Shown here: one piece after another, positions 1-8,616 of the stretch
How the letters are laid out: every line of letters begins with the position of its first letter
Position numbering within the stretch: position 1 is the first letter of the stretch
NCBI RefSeq assembly: GCF_000015725.1
Contig: NC_008826.1
Location: 372,001-436,000 of the forward strand
Source of the DNA: Methylibium petroleiphilum PM1
GTDB taxonomy: Bacteria; Pseudomonadota; Gammaproteobacteria; Burkholderiales; Burkholderiaceae_C
DNA: 64,000 nucleotides
Direction: 5' to 3'
Program-made: the position numbers and the translations under genes
Notes under the pieces: generated by a model
The model's database searches: none
Told to the model about the DNA's origin: nothing
Seen by the model: the letters and a program-made list of their open reading frames with translations, nothing else

Positions 1-2201
1 TGCGTGTCCACAGCCAGTTGCGTGGTCTCGACCTTCTCCTGCCGCACCACGCCCTCGATGGCCGCGCCAGCCTGACGCTCGTTGAGCACGATGGGCTGGG
101 CATGGAAGATCCCCCAGCGGTCCTTGACGTGGCTGTAGATGCCGATCGAGGCCGTCTGCCGCCTGGGGTCCTGCCGTGCCTGCCAGACCCGGCGGCTGGT
201 CTCCAGGCTCATCATGTCTGACGAAGCCAGATCCGCTCGGCCCCAGGTGGCGGCGATCGGTTGGCGTTGCATGTGCTCCAGCACCGCCTGGCAGGCCAGC
301 GCCAGGCGCCGCTCGTCACCGGCCCAGCGCATAGCCTGGCGAATACTGGTGGCCGACAGCTGCGGGATCATCCGTGCGCACTCGGCCGCAGTCAGGCTGG
401 TGCCGTGGGCCAGGATGCCGGCGTAGACCATCAGCAGTTCCTGGCCAGATCGCGGCTCGCGTGCGAGCATGATCCAGCTGAAGCGCACCTGGGCGTCCAC
501 CGCCAGGATGACCTCGGGCAGTTGCACTTCGCCGATGCGCTGATCGAGCCGGCTGCGCAGCCTGCTGACTTCGGGGTCCTCATCGTCGGCCGCCAGCGGA
601 GCCAAGTGCAGTTCGTCGTCGACACGCAGCGCGCCGGTGCGTACCGCCGTGGCCACGGCGTCGACGCCGGCGCGCACGCGCTCCAGCAGCGGCGCGAGGT
701 AGTTCGCTGCCTTGGCCGGCATCTGTAGCCTGGCGTAGTGGCGCCGGGCCTCAACCTCCCAGCGCTCGTCCGGGATGAACAGCCGCTCGCGGCCTCGGAA
801 GCTCAGCGAGTGTTCGATCCAGATCGAGCCATTGCGCAATCCCCGGCGCAGCGCGAACAGGGTGGCCACTTCCAGTGCCCGGAACGCCCGCTCCCGGTCG
901 GTGTCAGCGATGTCCTGGCGCCACGCTGCCCCCAGCCGTGCAGCGGTGACATCGACAGGCAAGGTCTTGTCGCCGGCTGCGTACTGCGCGCGCAGGATGT
1001 CCAGCGCCTGCAGCGCCGGGTGCTCACCCGTGGCCGTCCACGACAGGCTCCCAGCGGCCACCAGCAGCGAGCGCACCGGGGCGATGGCGGCGATCAACTG
1101 CCGACGGATGCCCGAGGCCCGGCTCGGTGTTCTCTGCGCGCGCCGGGCTGCGACCAGTTCGAGCAGGCGCGTGCGCAGTTCGGCCGTGCCGGCTTCGTCC
1201 CGGGCCAGCTCGGCCAACTCCTGCAGCAGCAACTGGTACTGCCGCGACCAGTCGATGGGGGCAACCGCATCGTCGGCACATTGGCGCCAGAGATCGGCGA
1301 CGCGGCGCTGGAACATGAGGATGAACTGGTCGGTGGCCGTCAGCAAGCAGTAGCGCAGGAAGCAGGCCGTCTCGACGGTCCGGGCGGGCTCCTTGACGCG
1401 GGCGTTGACCGACGGCGCTCGCGAGGCCATGCGTCGCGCGTAGCGGCGCACCAGCACGTTGTTGATCTCGGCCAGCGCGCGGTCGACGCCGAGCTCCTTC
1501 AGGCAAGTGATTCGCTCCAGAACCTCTGCTATCTGCCGCGTGGAATGCTTGGCCGGCGCGCTCCACAACCAGGACTGGCAGGGTTGTCCATCAGGACGCG
1601 GGGCATCCAGCACCGCGCTCCAGCGCTTGAGGGTCGAGACGGGAACCGACTGCCGAACCGCCTCGGCCGTCGTGCGCTCGAGCTCGCTCAGGGCGGCCGC
1701 CACCAGGCCGCGGATGTCGCGCTCGCGCAAGACCAGCAACCTGTGGCTGTACAGCCATTGCCGGGCGTGGACGATCAGACGTTCTCGGTCGGCGCACTGC
1801 GCGACTTCATCGCGCAGCACACGCACGAGCGCACGACGCTGGTGCTCAGTCATCCAGCCAAATCCCAGGGACTCGCAGGCCAGCTGTTGGTGATCGAACA
1901 GGGTGCGGCCCCGTGCATACAGCGCCCGCACGGACGCCAGATCGGGAGTCTCGATGCCGAGTTCGCGGCCCAGGTGGGCCAGCAGGACGCTCGGCACGAC
2001 GCGCACGCTGTTCAGCGGCCGGCCGGTCATGCGCACGAAGCCGATGTGCAGCGCCAGGCCCAGCCGCAGACCGTCGCCGCGGCGTCGCGCGATCAGCTCT
2101 CGCTCGGCGGGGCTGAAGCTGAAGAAGGCCTGCAGCTCAAACTGGCTGAGCTCACGCGGCAGCTCGCGCTGGCCCAGATACGGTGATTGCCAGCCTTGCA
2201 T
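1..2201 (-). CDS. tnpA: Tn3-family transposase TnpA, IS1071-like, 3' end outside the window
   Basis: N-terminal 733 or so residues of the transposase that is complete at 31362..34271. The window edge cuts just after the second catalytic aspartate (in the motif VDTHGYTD), so this part contains two of the three DDE residues. The start is the same ATG, beginning MQGWQSPYLG. The truncation is a window effect, not a mutation. Confidence 0.92.
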   Translation of the reverse strand, partial: MQGWQSPYLGQRELPRELSQFELQAFFSFSPAERELIARRRGDGLRLGLALHIGFVRMTGRPLNSVRVVPSVLLAHLGRELGIETPDLASVRALYARGRTLFDHQQLACESLGFGWMTEHQRRALVRVLRDEVAQCADRERLIVHARQWLYSHRLLVLRERDIRGLVAAALSELERTTAEAVRQSVPVSTLKRWSAVLDAPRPDGQPCQSWLWSAPAKHSTRQIAEVLERITCLKELGVDRALAEINNVLVRRYARRMASRAPSVNARVKEPARTVETACFLRYCLLTATDQFILMFQRRVADLWRQCADDAVAPIDWSRQYQLLLQELAELARDEAGTAELRTRLLELVAARRAQRTPSRASGIRRQLIAAIAPVRSLLVAAGSLSWTATGEHPALQALDILRAQYAAGDKTLPVDVTAARLGAAWRQDIADTDRERAFRALEVATLFALRRGLRNGSIWIEHSLSFRGRERLFIPDERWEVEARRHYARLQMPAKAANYLAPLLERVRAGVDAVATAVRTGALRVDDELHLAPLAADDEDPEVSRLRSRLDQRIGEVQLPEVILAVDAQVRFSWIMLAREPRSGQELLMVYAGILAHGTSLTAAECARMIPQLSATSIRQAMRWAGDERRLALACQAVLEHMQRQPIAATWGRADLASSDMMSLETSRRVWQARQDPRRQTASIGIYSHVKDRWGIFHAQPIVLNERQAGAAIEGVVRQEKVETTQLAVDT

Positions 2202-2254
2202 GGCCTCGCTCCCAACTCAAGCCTCGGGCCGCCCACGATAAGCCCCTGCGCGAG

Positions 2255-2375
2255 CCAACAGGAAAGTTCATCGAATCAACAACTTACCGAACAGCGCTCG
2301 AACGGACCCGCGCCAATGCTGGCTCTACGGGCAGGAGCGTACCGTCACTTTTGGCACCGAAAACAAGGGGACCCC
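2255..2375. repeat. Right inverted repeat of IS1071-like element (121 bases), copy A
   Basis: Reverse complement of the left repeat at 31200..31320. About 38 outermost bases match perfectly (beginning GGGGTCCCCTTG), the match stays near-perfect to about base 70, then becomes loose and ends in a shared CCTGTTGG block. Both arms are the same length without gaps. Confidence 0.88.
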
Positions 2376-2665
2376 GGTTACGACTTCTCTTGTGTGAGCG
2401 GCGCCGTTCATCGGTTCCGATGGCGCGCAGTACTTGTGTGGGGAGCGCCTCCACGCGATCGACGCAATGCTGGCCTTACCGCTCGCGCCCCGTGCCTTTG
2501 CGCCTCTACTCTGAATCCTTCGGACGCCAGTCCCACAGCGCAGGGTGAACGCCGTCTCCTGGTGTCGTCGCCGGTAGCTCGCATGGCGAGCGAGGAGTGC
2601 GACGGGCTGCAAGTTTCATTTCGCCGACACATCGCTGTCACGAAGCCTGCCGAGACTTCGCTCCC
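2376..2665. other. Intergenic region between the IS element and phnF, no gene seen
   Basis: Nothing here reads as a convincing gene on either strand. A hairpin at 2401..2426 pairs CATCGG with CCGATG around TT and is extended by a GCGC/GCGC pairing past a small bulge. The phn promoter should lie in this stretch or just before the phnF operator; I could not identify a clear -35/-10 pair. A single CTGTCAC at 2635..2641 resembles half of a Pho box but lacks a good partner. Confidence 0.5.
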
Positions 2666-2681
2666 AGATATCTAGACATCT
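2666..2681. promoter_or_regulatory. Probable PhnF (GntR/HutC-type) operator
   Basis: A 16-base near-palindrome, AGATATCTAGACATCT, with 14 of 16 positions symmetric. Its core resembles the GTnTAnAC operators known for HutC-subfamily GntR regulators. It ends just before the phnF ribosome binding site (GGAGGA at 2682..2687), so binding of PhnF here would give autorepression and control of the whole phn operon. The role is inferred from position and symmetry. Confidence 0.55.
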
Positions 2682-2690
2682 GGAGGAAGC

Positions 2691-3407
2691 GTGATCCAAC
2701 GTGGCATCGGCGAGACCGTCTATCGACAAGTCCAGCGGCAGCTGGAAGCCGAGATCCGCTCGCTGCATCGCCCGGGCGACGCCCTGCCGCCGGAGGCCGC
2801 CCTGGCCGAGCGTTTTGGCGTCAACCGGCACACGCTGCGCCGCGCCCTTGAAGGGCTGATCGCCGAAGGCTGGGTCGAGCGTCGCCACGGGTTGGGCAGC
2901 TTCGTGCTGCACAAGCCGCTGGACTACGACATCGGCCAGCGTACCCGCTTCACGGAGACGCTCGAGGCCCAGGGTCGTGTCACCGAGAGCACGGTGCTGC
3001 GCAAGCTGCGCATCCCGGCCCAGGGCGGCGTGGCCCAGCGCCTGCAACTCGACGAGGGCGAGCCGGTGGCCTGGATCGAGACGCTGCGCAGCGTGGACGC
3101 GGCGCCGTTCTGCGTCATCTCGCACTACCTGCCGCTGACCCTGCTGCCGGGCGTGCTCGACGACTACAGCGGCGGGTCACTGCACGAATTCATCGAAGCA
3201 CAGCACGGCTGGCGCCTGAAGCGCACCGAGAGCCTGGTCTCGGGGGCGCTCCCGCAAGGCGATGACGCCAGCCTGTTGGCGATGCCGGCCCATGTGCCTG
3301 TACTTCGCGTCAAGAGCGTCAACGTGCGCGACCGGGATGGAGCCCCGGTCGAGTACGCCCTGACTCGGTTCCGCGCAGACCGCATGCAACTGCGCATCAC
3401 CCCTTGA
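2691..3407 (+). CDS. phnF: PhnF, GntR/HutC-family transcriptional regulator of the phn operon
   Basis: 238 residues. Residues about 8-75 form the winged helix-turn-helix typical of GntR proteins, with the stretch ALAERFGVNRHTLRRALEGL. Residues about 95-235 form a UTRA ligand-binding domain, as in other HutC-type regulators. PhnF proteins repress phosphonate genes and probably sense a phosphonate or phosphate-related ligand; the ligand is not evident here. The start is a GTG preceded by GGAGGAAGC, directly after the palindromic operator. It is the first gene of the operon, 49 bases before phnD and in the same direction, so it is likely co-transcribed and autoregulated. Confidence 0.9.
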   Translation: MIQRGIGETVYRQVQRQLEAEIRSLHRPGDALPPEAALAERFGVNRHTLRRALEGLIAEGWVERRHGLGSFVLHKPLDYDIGQRTRFTETLEAQGRVTESTVLRKLRIPAQGGVAQRLQLDEGEPVAWIETLRSVDAAPFCVISHYLPLTLLPGVLDDYSGGSLHEFIEAQHGWRLKRTESLVSGALPQGDDASLLAMPAHVPVLRVKSVNVRDRDGAPVEYALTRFRADRMQLRITP

Positions 3408-3456
3408 ACCTTGCCAGTTCCCGACTGATTCCATCGACCTTACAGGAGCGTCATCA

Positions 3457-4404
3457 ATGTATCGCAAAGCTTTCCTCCGCACAGCGATCGGCCTGGCCAT
3501 TGGCCTGGCCGGCGTCGCCGCCACCACCAGCGCGCTCGCCCAGGCGCAGCATGACGGCAGTGCTGCCAAGCCGCTGCGCGTGATCCTCGTGCCCGCCGAC
3601 GGGGGCACCGAAGACGGCACGAAGAAGGACTTCCAGCCCATCTTCGGCGCCATCGGCCAGGCCACCGGCCTGCGCTTCGACATCAAGGTCGGCCAAAGCT
3701 ACTCGGCCGTGGTCGAGGCCATGTGCAACGGCGCCGCCGACATCGCCTGGTACGGCCCCGCCACCTACCTGCAGGCCAAGGCCCGGGGCTGCTCCGAGCT
3801 GCTGGCGCTGGCCGTACGCCACGGTGAGTCGGTCTACTACTCGGGCATCTTCGCGCGCACCGATGCCGGCATCAACGGCGTGGCCGACCTCAAGGGCAAG
3901 CGCATCGCGCTGGGCGACGTGAACTCGACCTCGAGCTTCAACGTGCCGGTGGCGATGATGATCGCCGGCGGCGTGGACCCGGCCCGCCAGGCCGGCTCCA
4001 TCAACATGGCCGGCAGCCACGCCAATGTGCTCAAGGCGCTGGCCGAGGGCCTGGTCGATGCCGGTGGCGCGTCCTTCGACTCGTTCGAGAAGGCCGTGAA
4101 CGCCAAGGCCCTGGACCCGAGCAAGGTCAAGGTCATCGCCAAGAGCACGCCGATCCCCTATCCGCCGCTGGCCATTCACCCGAAGGTGAGCGACGGCGTC
4201 AAGGCCAAGCTGCGCGACGCCTTCAACAACGTCGACAAGCTGCCCGGCATCAGCAAGGACCAGATCCGCGGCTACGGCGGCGGGAAGGTCGACGGCTACA
4301 CCGCCAAGGTCAGTGAAGCCGACATGGCAGCCGCCGGGAAGATGTTCGAGCTGGTCACCGACACGGTCAAGACCGACATCATGAAGAAGGCCAGCGCGCG
4401 CTGA
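3457..4404 (+). CDS. phnD: PhnD, periplasmic phosphonate-binding protein
   Basis: 315 residues. The N-terminus MYRKAFLRTAIGLAIGLAG is a classical signal peptide (two arginines, hydrophobic core) with probable cleavage after SALA near residue 28. The mature part is a PhnD-type solute-binding protein: VILVPADGGTEDG at the mature N-terminus, and the segment GAADIAWYGPATYL that lines the binding cleft in the family. It delivers phosphonates to the PhnC-PhnE transporter. An AGGAG ribosome site precedes the ATG. A 95-base gap with a hairpin separates it from phnC, as is common where the binding protein is needed in excess over the membrane subunits. Confidence 0.94.
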   Translation: MYRKAFLRTAIGLAIGLAGVAATTSALAQAQHDGSAAKPLRVILVPADGGTEDGTKKDFQPIFGAIGQATGLRFDIKVGQSYSAVVEAMCNGAADIAWYGPATYLQAKARGCSELLALAVRHGESVYYSGIFARTDAGINGVADLKGKRIALGDVNSTSSFNVPVAMMIAGGVDPARQAGSINMAGSHANVLKALAEGLVDAGGASFDSFEKAVNAKALDPSKVKVIAKSTPIPYPPLAIHPKVSDGVKAKLRDAFNNVDKLPGISKDQIRGYGGGKVDGYTAKVSEADMAAAGKMFELVTDTVKTDIMKKASAR

Positions 4405-4417
4405 TCGCCCCTTGTGC

Positions 4418-4436
4418 GGCTGCCGCGTCGGCAGCC
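4418..4436 (+). promoter_or_regulatory. Intergenic hairpin between phnD and phnC
   Basis: Perfect 7-base stem GGCTGCC/GGCAGCC around the loop GCGTC, 13 bases after the phnD stop and not followed by a T run. It more likely stabilises the 3' end of a processed phnFD message or attenuates downstream expression than acts as a full terminator. A second, imperfect GC-rich inverted repeat lies at about 4451..4475. Confidence 0.45.
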
Positions 4437-4499
4437 TTCAACCCAAGAGTCACCCGCGCGGCTTCGCCCGCCGGGTGCTCCCGCCACGCGGAGCAACCC

Positions 4500-5318
4500 A
4501 TGATCGAATTCCAGCATCTCGGCAAGACCTGGCCCGACGGCACGCGGGCTCTGTCCGATGTCAGCCTGCAGGTCCCGCGCGGCCAGTTCTGCGTCGTGCT
4601 GGGCCCCTCGGGCGCCGGCAAGTCGACGCTGCTGCGCGCGGTCAACGGACTGATGCGGCCGACCGAGGGCCGGCTGACGATCGACGGCATTGAGTTCAAT
4701 GCCGACACCGAACGCGCCCTGCGCCAGCGCGTGGCGATGATCCACCAGCATTTCAACCTGACGCTGCGCATGAGCGTGGCCGGCAACGTGCTGTCGGGCC
4801 TGCTGCCGGTGGTGTCCACGGGTCGCGCGCTGCTGGGCTGGTTCACGCCCGAACACCGGCGCAAGGCCTGCGCGCTGCTGGAGCGCGTGGGTCTCGATCC
4901 CCGGCACCTGCGCCGCCGTGCCGGTGAACTCTCCGGCGGCCAGCAGCAGCGCGTGGGCATCGCGCGCGCCTTCATGCTCGACCCCGAGGTCGTGCTCGCC
5001 GACGAACCTGTGGCCAGCCTCGACCCCAAGATCTCGCGCGACATCCTCGCGCTGGTGCGCGAAGCGGCCCGCGAGCGCAACACCACCGTGCTGTGCAGCC
5101 TGCACCAGGTGGACCTGGCGCGCGAGTTCGGCGACCGCATCGTCGGCATGCGCGACGGCCGCGTCGTCTTCGACGGCACGCCGGCCGAGTTCAGTGACGA
5201 GCGGGTGCAGCAGCTCTACGCCGGCGCCCATTGGGATGACCAGCCGGCCGATGAGCACGGCAGTTCGACGGTCGCGGCGCCGCTCGATGCCCAGGGCCGC
5301 CAGCCGCTGGCGGCATGA
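4500..5318 (+). CDS. phnC: PhnC, phosphonate ABC transporter ATP-binding protein
   Basis: 272 residues. Walker A is GPSGAGKST at residues 35-43, the ABC signature LSGGQQQR begins at residue 144, and Walker B ends in ADEP with D168 and E169; a switch histidine follows in LHQVDLA. These make it a functional-looking ATPase of the phosphonate importer, energising PhnE. It lies between phnD and phnE, as in most phn operons. The C-terminal 25 or so residues are alanine- and glutamine-rich and not conserved in the family. The gcATGA at its stop offers a coupled alternative start for phnE. Confidence 0.95.
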   Translation: MIEFQHLGKTWPDGTRALSDVSLQVPRGQFCVVLGPSGAGKSTLLRAVNGLMRPTEGRLTIDGIEFNADTERALRQRVAMIHQHFNLTLRMSVAGNVLSGLLPVVSTGRALLGWFTPEHRRKACALLERVGLDPRHLRRRAGELSGGQQQRVGIARAFMLDPEVVLADEPVASLDPKISRDILALVREAARERNTTVLCSLHQVDLAREFGDRIVGMRDGRVVFDGTPAEFSDERVQQLYAGAHWDDQPADEHGSSTVAAPLDAQGRQPLAA

Positions 5319-5353
5319 GTGGACGTGATGCAGCACCCCGCGGAGTGAACGCC

Positions 5354-6379
5354 ATGCTTGCCAAGCCCATCCCCGTGCCGCCGCAAGGCACCCAGCTCGA
5401 ATGGCGCCTCGACCCGCCGTACAGCGCCAAGCACCTGCTGGTCGTGATCGGCCTGCTGGCCCTGCTGCTGTGGACTGGGCATCGCACCGAGATGGACCGC
5501 ATGGTGGCCATGAGTGTCCAGGCCGTCGGCAAGCTCGTCGGCCTGGCCGACGACTCGCAGGTCGTGCGAGGCCTGTCGCGGGTCGGCACGGCGATGTGGC
5601 CGCCGGCGATCAGCGAGCAGGAAGACGTGGCCCGCCTGCCCGGTCTGGACCGTGACCGCTTGCCGCCCTTGGCCTATATCGAGGTGCAGGAGCGCACCGA
5701 GCAGCGGCTGAACCCGCAGACGCTGAAGATGGAAGCCTCCGTCGAGCGCACCGAGACGCTGGTCAAACCCGTGGGCTATCTCTGGACGGTCACGGTGAAG
5801 ATGCTGGAGACCTTGGAGATTGCGCTCTGGGGCACGATCCTGTCGGTGCTGCTGTCGGTGCCGCTGGCGTACTTTGCGGCGCGCAACTACACGCCGTACC
5901 GGGCCACCTACACGCTGGCCCGCGGCACGATCAGCCTGCTGCGCTCGGCGCCCGAGCTGATCGTGGCGCTGTTCCTGGTGCTGGCCTATGGCTTCGGGCC
6001 GATCGCCGGTGTGCTGGCACTCGGGCTGCACGCGGCCGGCTTCCTGGGCAAGTTCTACGCCGAAGACATCGAGAACGCCGACAAGAAGCCGCAGGAGGCG
6101 CTGGAGGCCATCGGCGCCGGCAAGCTCAAGACGTTGTGGTACGGCGTGCTGCCGCAGGTGCTGCCGCAGTACATCGCCTACACGCTGTACATCCTGGACC
6201 GCAACGTGCGCATGGCCACCGTCATCGGCCTGGTGGGCGCCGGCGGCATCGGCCAGGAGCTCAAGGGCCGCTTCGACATGTTCCAGTACGACCACGTGGC
6301 CACCATTCTGATCGCGATCTTCGTCGTGGTCTTCCTGCTCGACCAGTTCTCGGCCCGCCTGCGCGCGCGGCTGATGTGA
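5354..6379 (+). CDS. phnE: PhnE, phosphonate ABC transporter permease
   Basis: 341 residues from the ATG at 5354, which has GGAG 11 bases upstream. An in-frame ATG at 5315 overlaps the phnC stop and would add 13 residues. One hydrophobic helix near the N-terminus is followed by a soluble segment of about 100 residues, then about five membrane helices of the binding-protein-dependent permease fold. The cytoplasmic EAA loop that docks to PhnC is recognisable as EALEAIGAGKLKTLWYGVLP. Forms the inner-membrane channel with PhnC. It is a single full-length PhnE, not the split PhnE1/E2 arrangement seen in some species. Confidence 0.93.
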   Translation: MLAKPIPVPPQGTQLEWRLDPPYSAKHLLVVIGLLALLLWTGHRTEMDRMVAMSVQAVGKLVGLADDSQVVRGLSRVGTAMWPPAISEQEDVARLPGLDRDRLPPLAYIEVQERTEQRLNPQTLKMEASVERTETLVKPVGYLWTVTVKMLETLEIALWGTILSVLLSVPLAYFAARNYTPYRATYTLARGTISLLRSAPELIVALFLVLAYGFGPIAGVLALGLHAAGFLGKFYAEDIENADKKPQEALEAIGAGKLKTLWYGVLPQVLPQYIAYTLYILDRNVRMATVIGLVGAGGIGQELKGRFDMFQYDHVATILIAIFVVVFLLDQFSARLRARLM

Positions 6380-6386
6380 GGACGCC

Positions 6387-6887
6387 ATGACCCACCACTC
6401 ATTGATCGGTCCCGCACCCGTGATCGAACGGCGCCACCTGGTCGCCTGCCTGTCGGCGGCCGGCCGCGAGGCCGTGCTGAGCACGGCCGCCCAGCTCAGC
6501 GAAGGCCTGACAGTGACGCCGCTGCAGCCGGCCGAGGCCGGCCTGGCGCTGATGCAGTGGCGCGACGCCGTGCAGCACCAGCCCTTCTTCCTGGGCGAGG
6601 TGCCGATGGCGCGCGCGGCAGTCGCGCTGGTCGACCACCGGGGCGAACGCGCCGAGGGCGGCGCCGTGGTGATGGCCGACGACGCCGAGCTGGCCCAGGC
6701 GCTGGCGTTGCTGGACGCCGTCTTCGCCCACCGCTGGCCCGGCGCCGACGCGGTGGACGCCCTCGCGGCGCGCGGCGCGCAGGCCCGCGAGGCTCTCCGC
6801 ACCGTCCGGCAGGCAGGGCTGCAGCGCACGCGCGTGGACTTTGCGCTGCTGGCCGAGGCCGATGAGGACGAGGAGGGCGCCGCATGA
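6387..6887 (+). CDS. phnG: PhnG, C-P lyase core subunit
   Basis: 166 residues. Matches PhnG in length and in the segments RRHLVACLSAAG and FFLGEVPMARAAV. PhnG is part of the soluble PhnG2H2I2J2 core and works with PhnI, PhnH and PhnL to join the phosphonate to C1 of ATP ribose with release of adenine. The acidic C-terminus (EADEDEEGAA) overlaps the phnH start by four bases, so translation is coupled. Confidence 0.92.
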   Translation: MTHHSLIGPAPVIERRHLVACLSAAGREAVLSTAAQLSEGLTVTPLQPAEAGLALMQWRDAVQHQPFFLGEVPMARAAVALVDHRGERAEGGAVVMADDAELAQALALLDAVFAHRWPGADAVDALAARGAQAREALRTVRQAGLQRTRVDFALLAEADEDEEGAA

Positions 6888-7471
6888 AGCCCGCCGATTG
6901 GTGGACGCCGCAGGCGCAGCAGCAGGCCTTTCGTGCCGTGCTCGACGGCTTCGCCCGGCCTGGCACCCGCGTGCCGGCCACGCCACCAGGTGCGGTGCTG
7001 ATGTTCCTGTCGGCGGTGCTCGACGAGTCGGTGAGCCTGGCCGATCCGGGGGGCGTGCTGGGTGCGGACCTGCGGCGTCTGCTGCTCGCACCGACGGCGC
7101 CTGCGGCGCTGGCACGCTTCGTCCTGCTCGATGGCCGCAGGCCACCCGAGGCTGGCTTCGAGCCGGCGCTGGGCACGCTGGAGTCGCCCGAAGGCGGCGC
7201 CACGCTGCTGCTGACCGTGGACGCCGTGGGCAGCAGCCGATCGGAGGCGACTCAGGAAGAGGACGTGGTGCTGCACCTGCAGGGCCCGGGCGTGGCGGGC
7301 ACGCGCACCCTGGCCGTGAGCGGGCTGCATCCCGACTGGCTGGCGCGGCGCGCGGCCTGGGTCGCGGCCTACCCGCTGGGCGTGGACATCGTGCTGGCGG
7401 CGCCCGATGCGCTGGTGGCGCTGCCGCGCACCACGCGCATCGAGATCACGGCCGTGGCCGGGGAGCACTGA
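6884..7471 (+). CDS. phnH: PhnH, C-P lyase core subunit
   Basis: 195 residues. The family N-terminus is clear (WWTPQAQQQAFRAVLDGFARPG). PhnH has a fold related to PLP enzymes but no cofactor and is a structural part of the C-P lyase core. Start ATG overlaps the phnG stop (ATGA). It ends two bases before the phnI start, consistent with the fixed G-H-I-J order of C-P lyase operons. Confidence 0.92.
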   Translation: MKPADWWTPQAQQQAFRAVLDGFARPGTRVPATPPGAVLMFLSAVLDESVSLADPGGVLGADLRRLLLAPTAPAALARFVLLDGRRPPEAGFEPALGTLESPEGGATLLLTVDAVGSSRSEATQEEDVVLHLQGPGVAGTRTLAVSGLHPDWLARRAAWVAAYPLGVDIVLAAPDALVALPRTTRIEITAVAGEH

Positions 7472-7473
7472 GC

Positions 7474-8616
7474 ATGGGCTATGTGGCCATCAAGGGCGGA
7501 GAGACAGCCATCCGCGAAGCCGCCCGCGTGCTGGAGTTCCTGCGCGCACAAGGAGGCGGCGCGCCGCTGGCGGTGGATGCCGTGCGGGATCAGCTTCACT
7601 TCCTGACCGGGCGCGTCATCGGTGAAGGAGGCCTGTACGACCCCGACCTGGCGGCGCTGGCGCTCAAGCAGGCCGCGGGCGACACGCTGGAGGCGGCGTT
7701 CTTCCTGCGGGCGTTCCGCTCGACGCGGGCGCGCCTGGCGGTGACCGACGCCCACGACGGTGGCGGCATGCGCCTGGTGCGCCGCATCTCCTCGGCCTTC
7801 AAGGAGATCCCGGGCGGCCAGATGCTGGGCCCGACGCCGGACTACCTGCAGCGCCTGTTCCGCTTCGAGCAGTTGGCCGAAGGCCGCGAGGCCTTCCAGG
7901 CCCTGGCGCGCGAGTGGCTGCACGACTTGCCGAGCCCGGACCTGCCCGACAGCTTCCCGAAGGTGGTGGACGCCCTGCGCGCGGAGGGCCTGCTCCCGGC
8001 GCCGCCCGACGCGGCGGCACCGGCCTTCGACATCACCCGCGACCCGCTGGTGTTCCCGGTGTCGCGCAGTGCGGCCCTGGCCACCATGAGCCGCGCCGAG
8101 ACGGGCTCGATGCTGGCCATCGCCTACTCCAACATGCGCGGCTACGGCGACGTGCACCCGACGGTGGCCGAGCTGCGCGTGGGCTACGTGCCGCTGATGC
8201 TGCCGCACCCGCTGACCGGCGAGCCGGTCGAGGCCGGCGAGGTGCTGGTCACCGAATGCGAGGTGGTGGCCATGTACACACCGACCGAGGAGCCCGGGGC
8301 GAAGCCGGTGTTCTCGCTCGGCTACGGCGCCTGCTTTGGCCACAACGAGGTCAAGGCGATCTCGATGGCCATCCTCGACCGCTCGCTGCAGAAGGGCATG
8401 GCGGGCACCCCCGACAACCCCAGCGAAGACCCCGAGTTCGTGCTGCTGCACATCGACGGAGTCGACTCGATGGGCTTCTGCACTCACTACAAGATGCCGC
8501 ACTACGTGACCTTCCAGTCCGACATGGACCGCCTGCGCGCGACGCGGGCCAGGCAGACAGGGCAGCCCCATCAGGCCGTGCCCGCCGAGCAGCCGATCTC
8601 TGGAGGCCAGGCATGA
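7474..8616 (+). CDS. phnI: PhnI, alpha-D-ribose 1-methylphosphonate 5-triphosphate synthase subunit
   Basis: 380 residues from ATG 7474 (MGYVAIKGGETAI, the typical PhnI start). An open frame continues far upstream but overlaps phnH and is not coding. PhnI is the nucleosidase of the pathway: it displaces adenine from ATP and, with PhnG/H/L, attaches the phosphonate to ribose C1. Conserved PhnI stretches include MRLVRRISSAFKEIPGGQMLGPTPDY and FCTHYKMPHYVTFQS near the C-terminus. Overlaps phnJ by four bases. Confidence 0.93.
   Translation: MGYVAIKGGETAIREAARVLEFLRAQGGGAPLAVDAVRDQLHFLTGRVIGEGGLYDPDLAALALKQAAGDTLEAAFFLRAFRSTRARLAVTDAHDGGGMRLVRRISSAFKEIPGGQMLGPTPDYLQRLFRFEQLAEGREAFQALAREWLHDLPSPDLPDSFPKVVDALRAEGLLPAPPDAAAPAFDITRDPLVFPVSRSAALATMSRAETGSMLAIAYSNMRGYGDVHPTVAELRVGYVPLMLPHPLTGEPVEAGEVLVTECEVVAMYTPTEEPGAKPVFSLGYGACFGHNEVKAISMAILDRSLQKGMAGTPDNPSEDPEFVLLHIDGVDSMGFCTHYKMPHYVTFQSDMDRLRATRARQTGQPHQAVPAEQPISGGQA

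Larger units (their letters stand above)
1..2375 (-). mobile_element. IS1071-like Tn3-family element, partial (window start)
   Basis: Right-hand part of the element, holding the 5' three quarters of tnpA and the right inverted repeat. The complete version is at 31200..34445. The right edge is set by the inverted repeat ending at 2375, after which the sequence passes into the region upstream of phnF. Confidence 0.9.

Noticed and set aside
738-2186. Plus-strand open frame of 482 codons inside the transposase region
   Set aside because: Antisense of tnpA; the minus-strand frame carries the DDE residues.
2635-2660. Possible Pho box upstream of phnF (CTGTCAC followed by CTGCCGA)
   Set aside because: Only one half resembles the CTGTCAT consensus and the spacing is five rather than four bases; too weak to list as a site.
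5216-7468. Long open frame on the minus strand (750 codons) opposite phnC, phnE, phnG and phnH
   Set aside because: Rich in Arg, His, Gln and Ala with no recognisable domain; it is the antisense of well-supported genes in GC-rich DNA.
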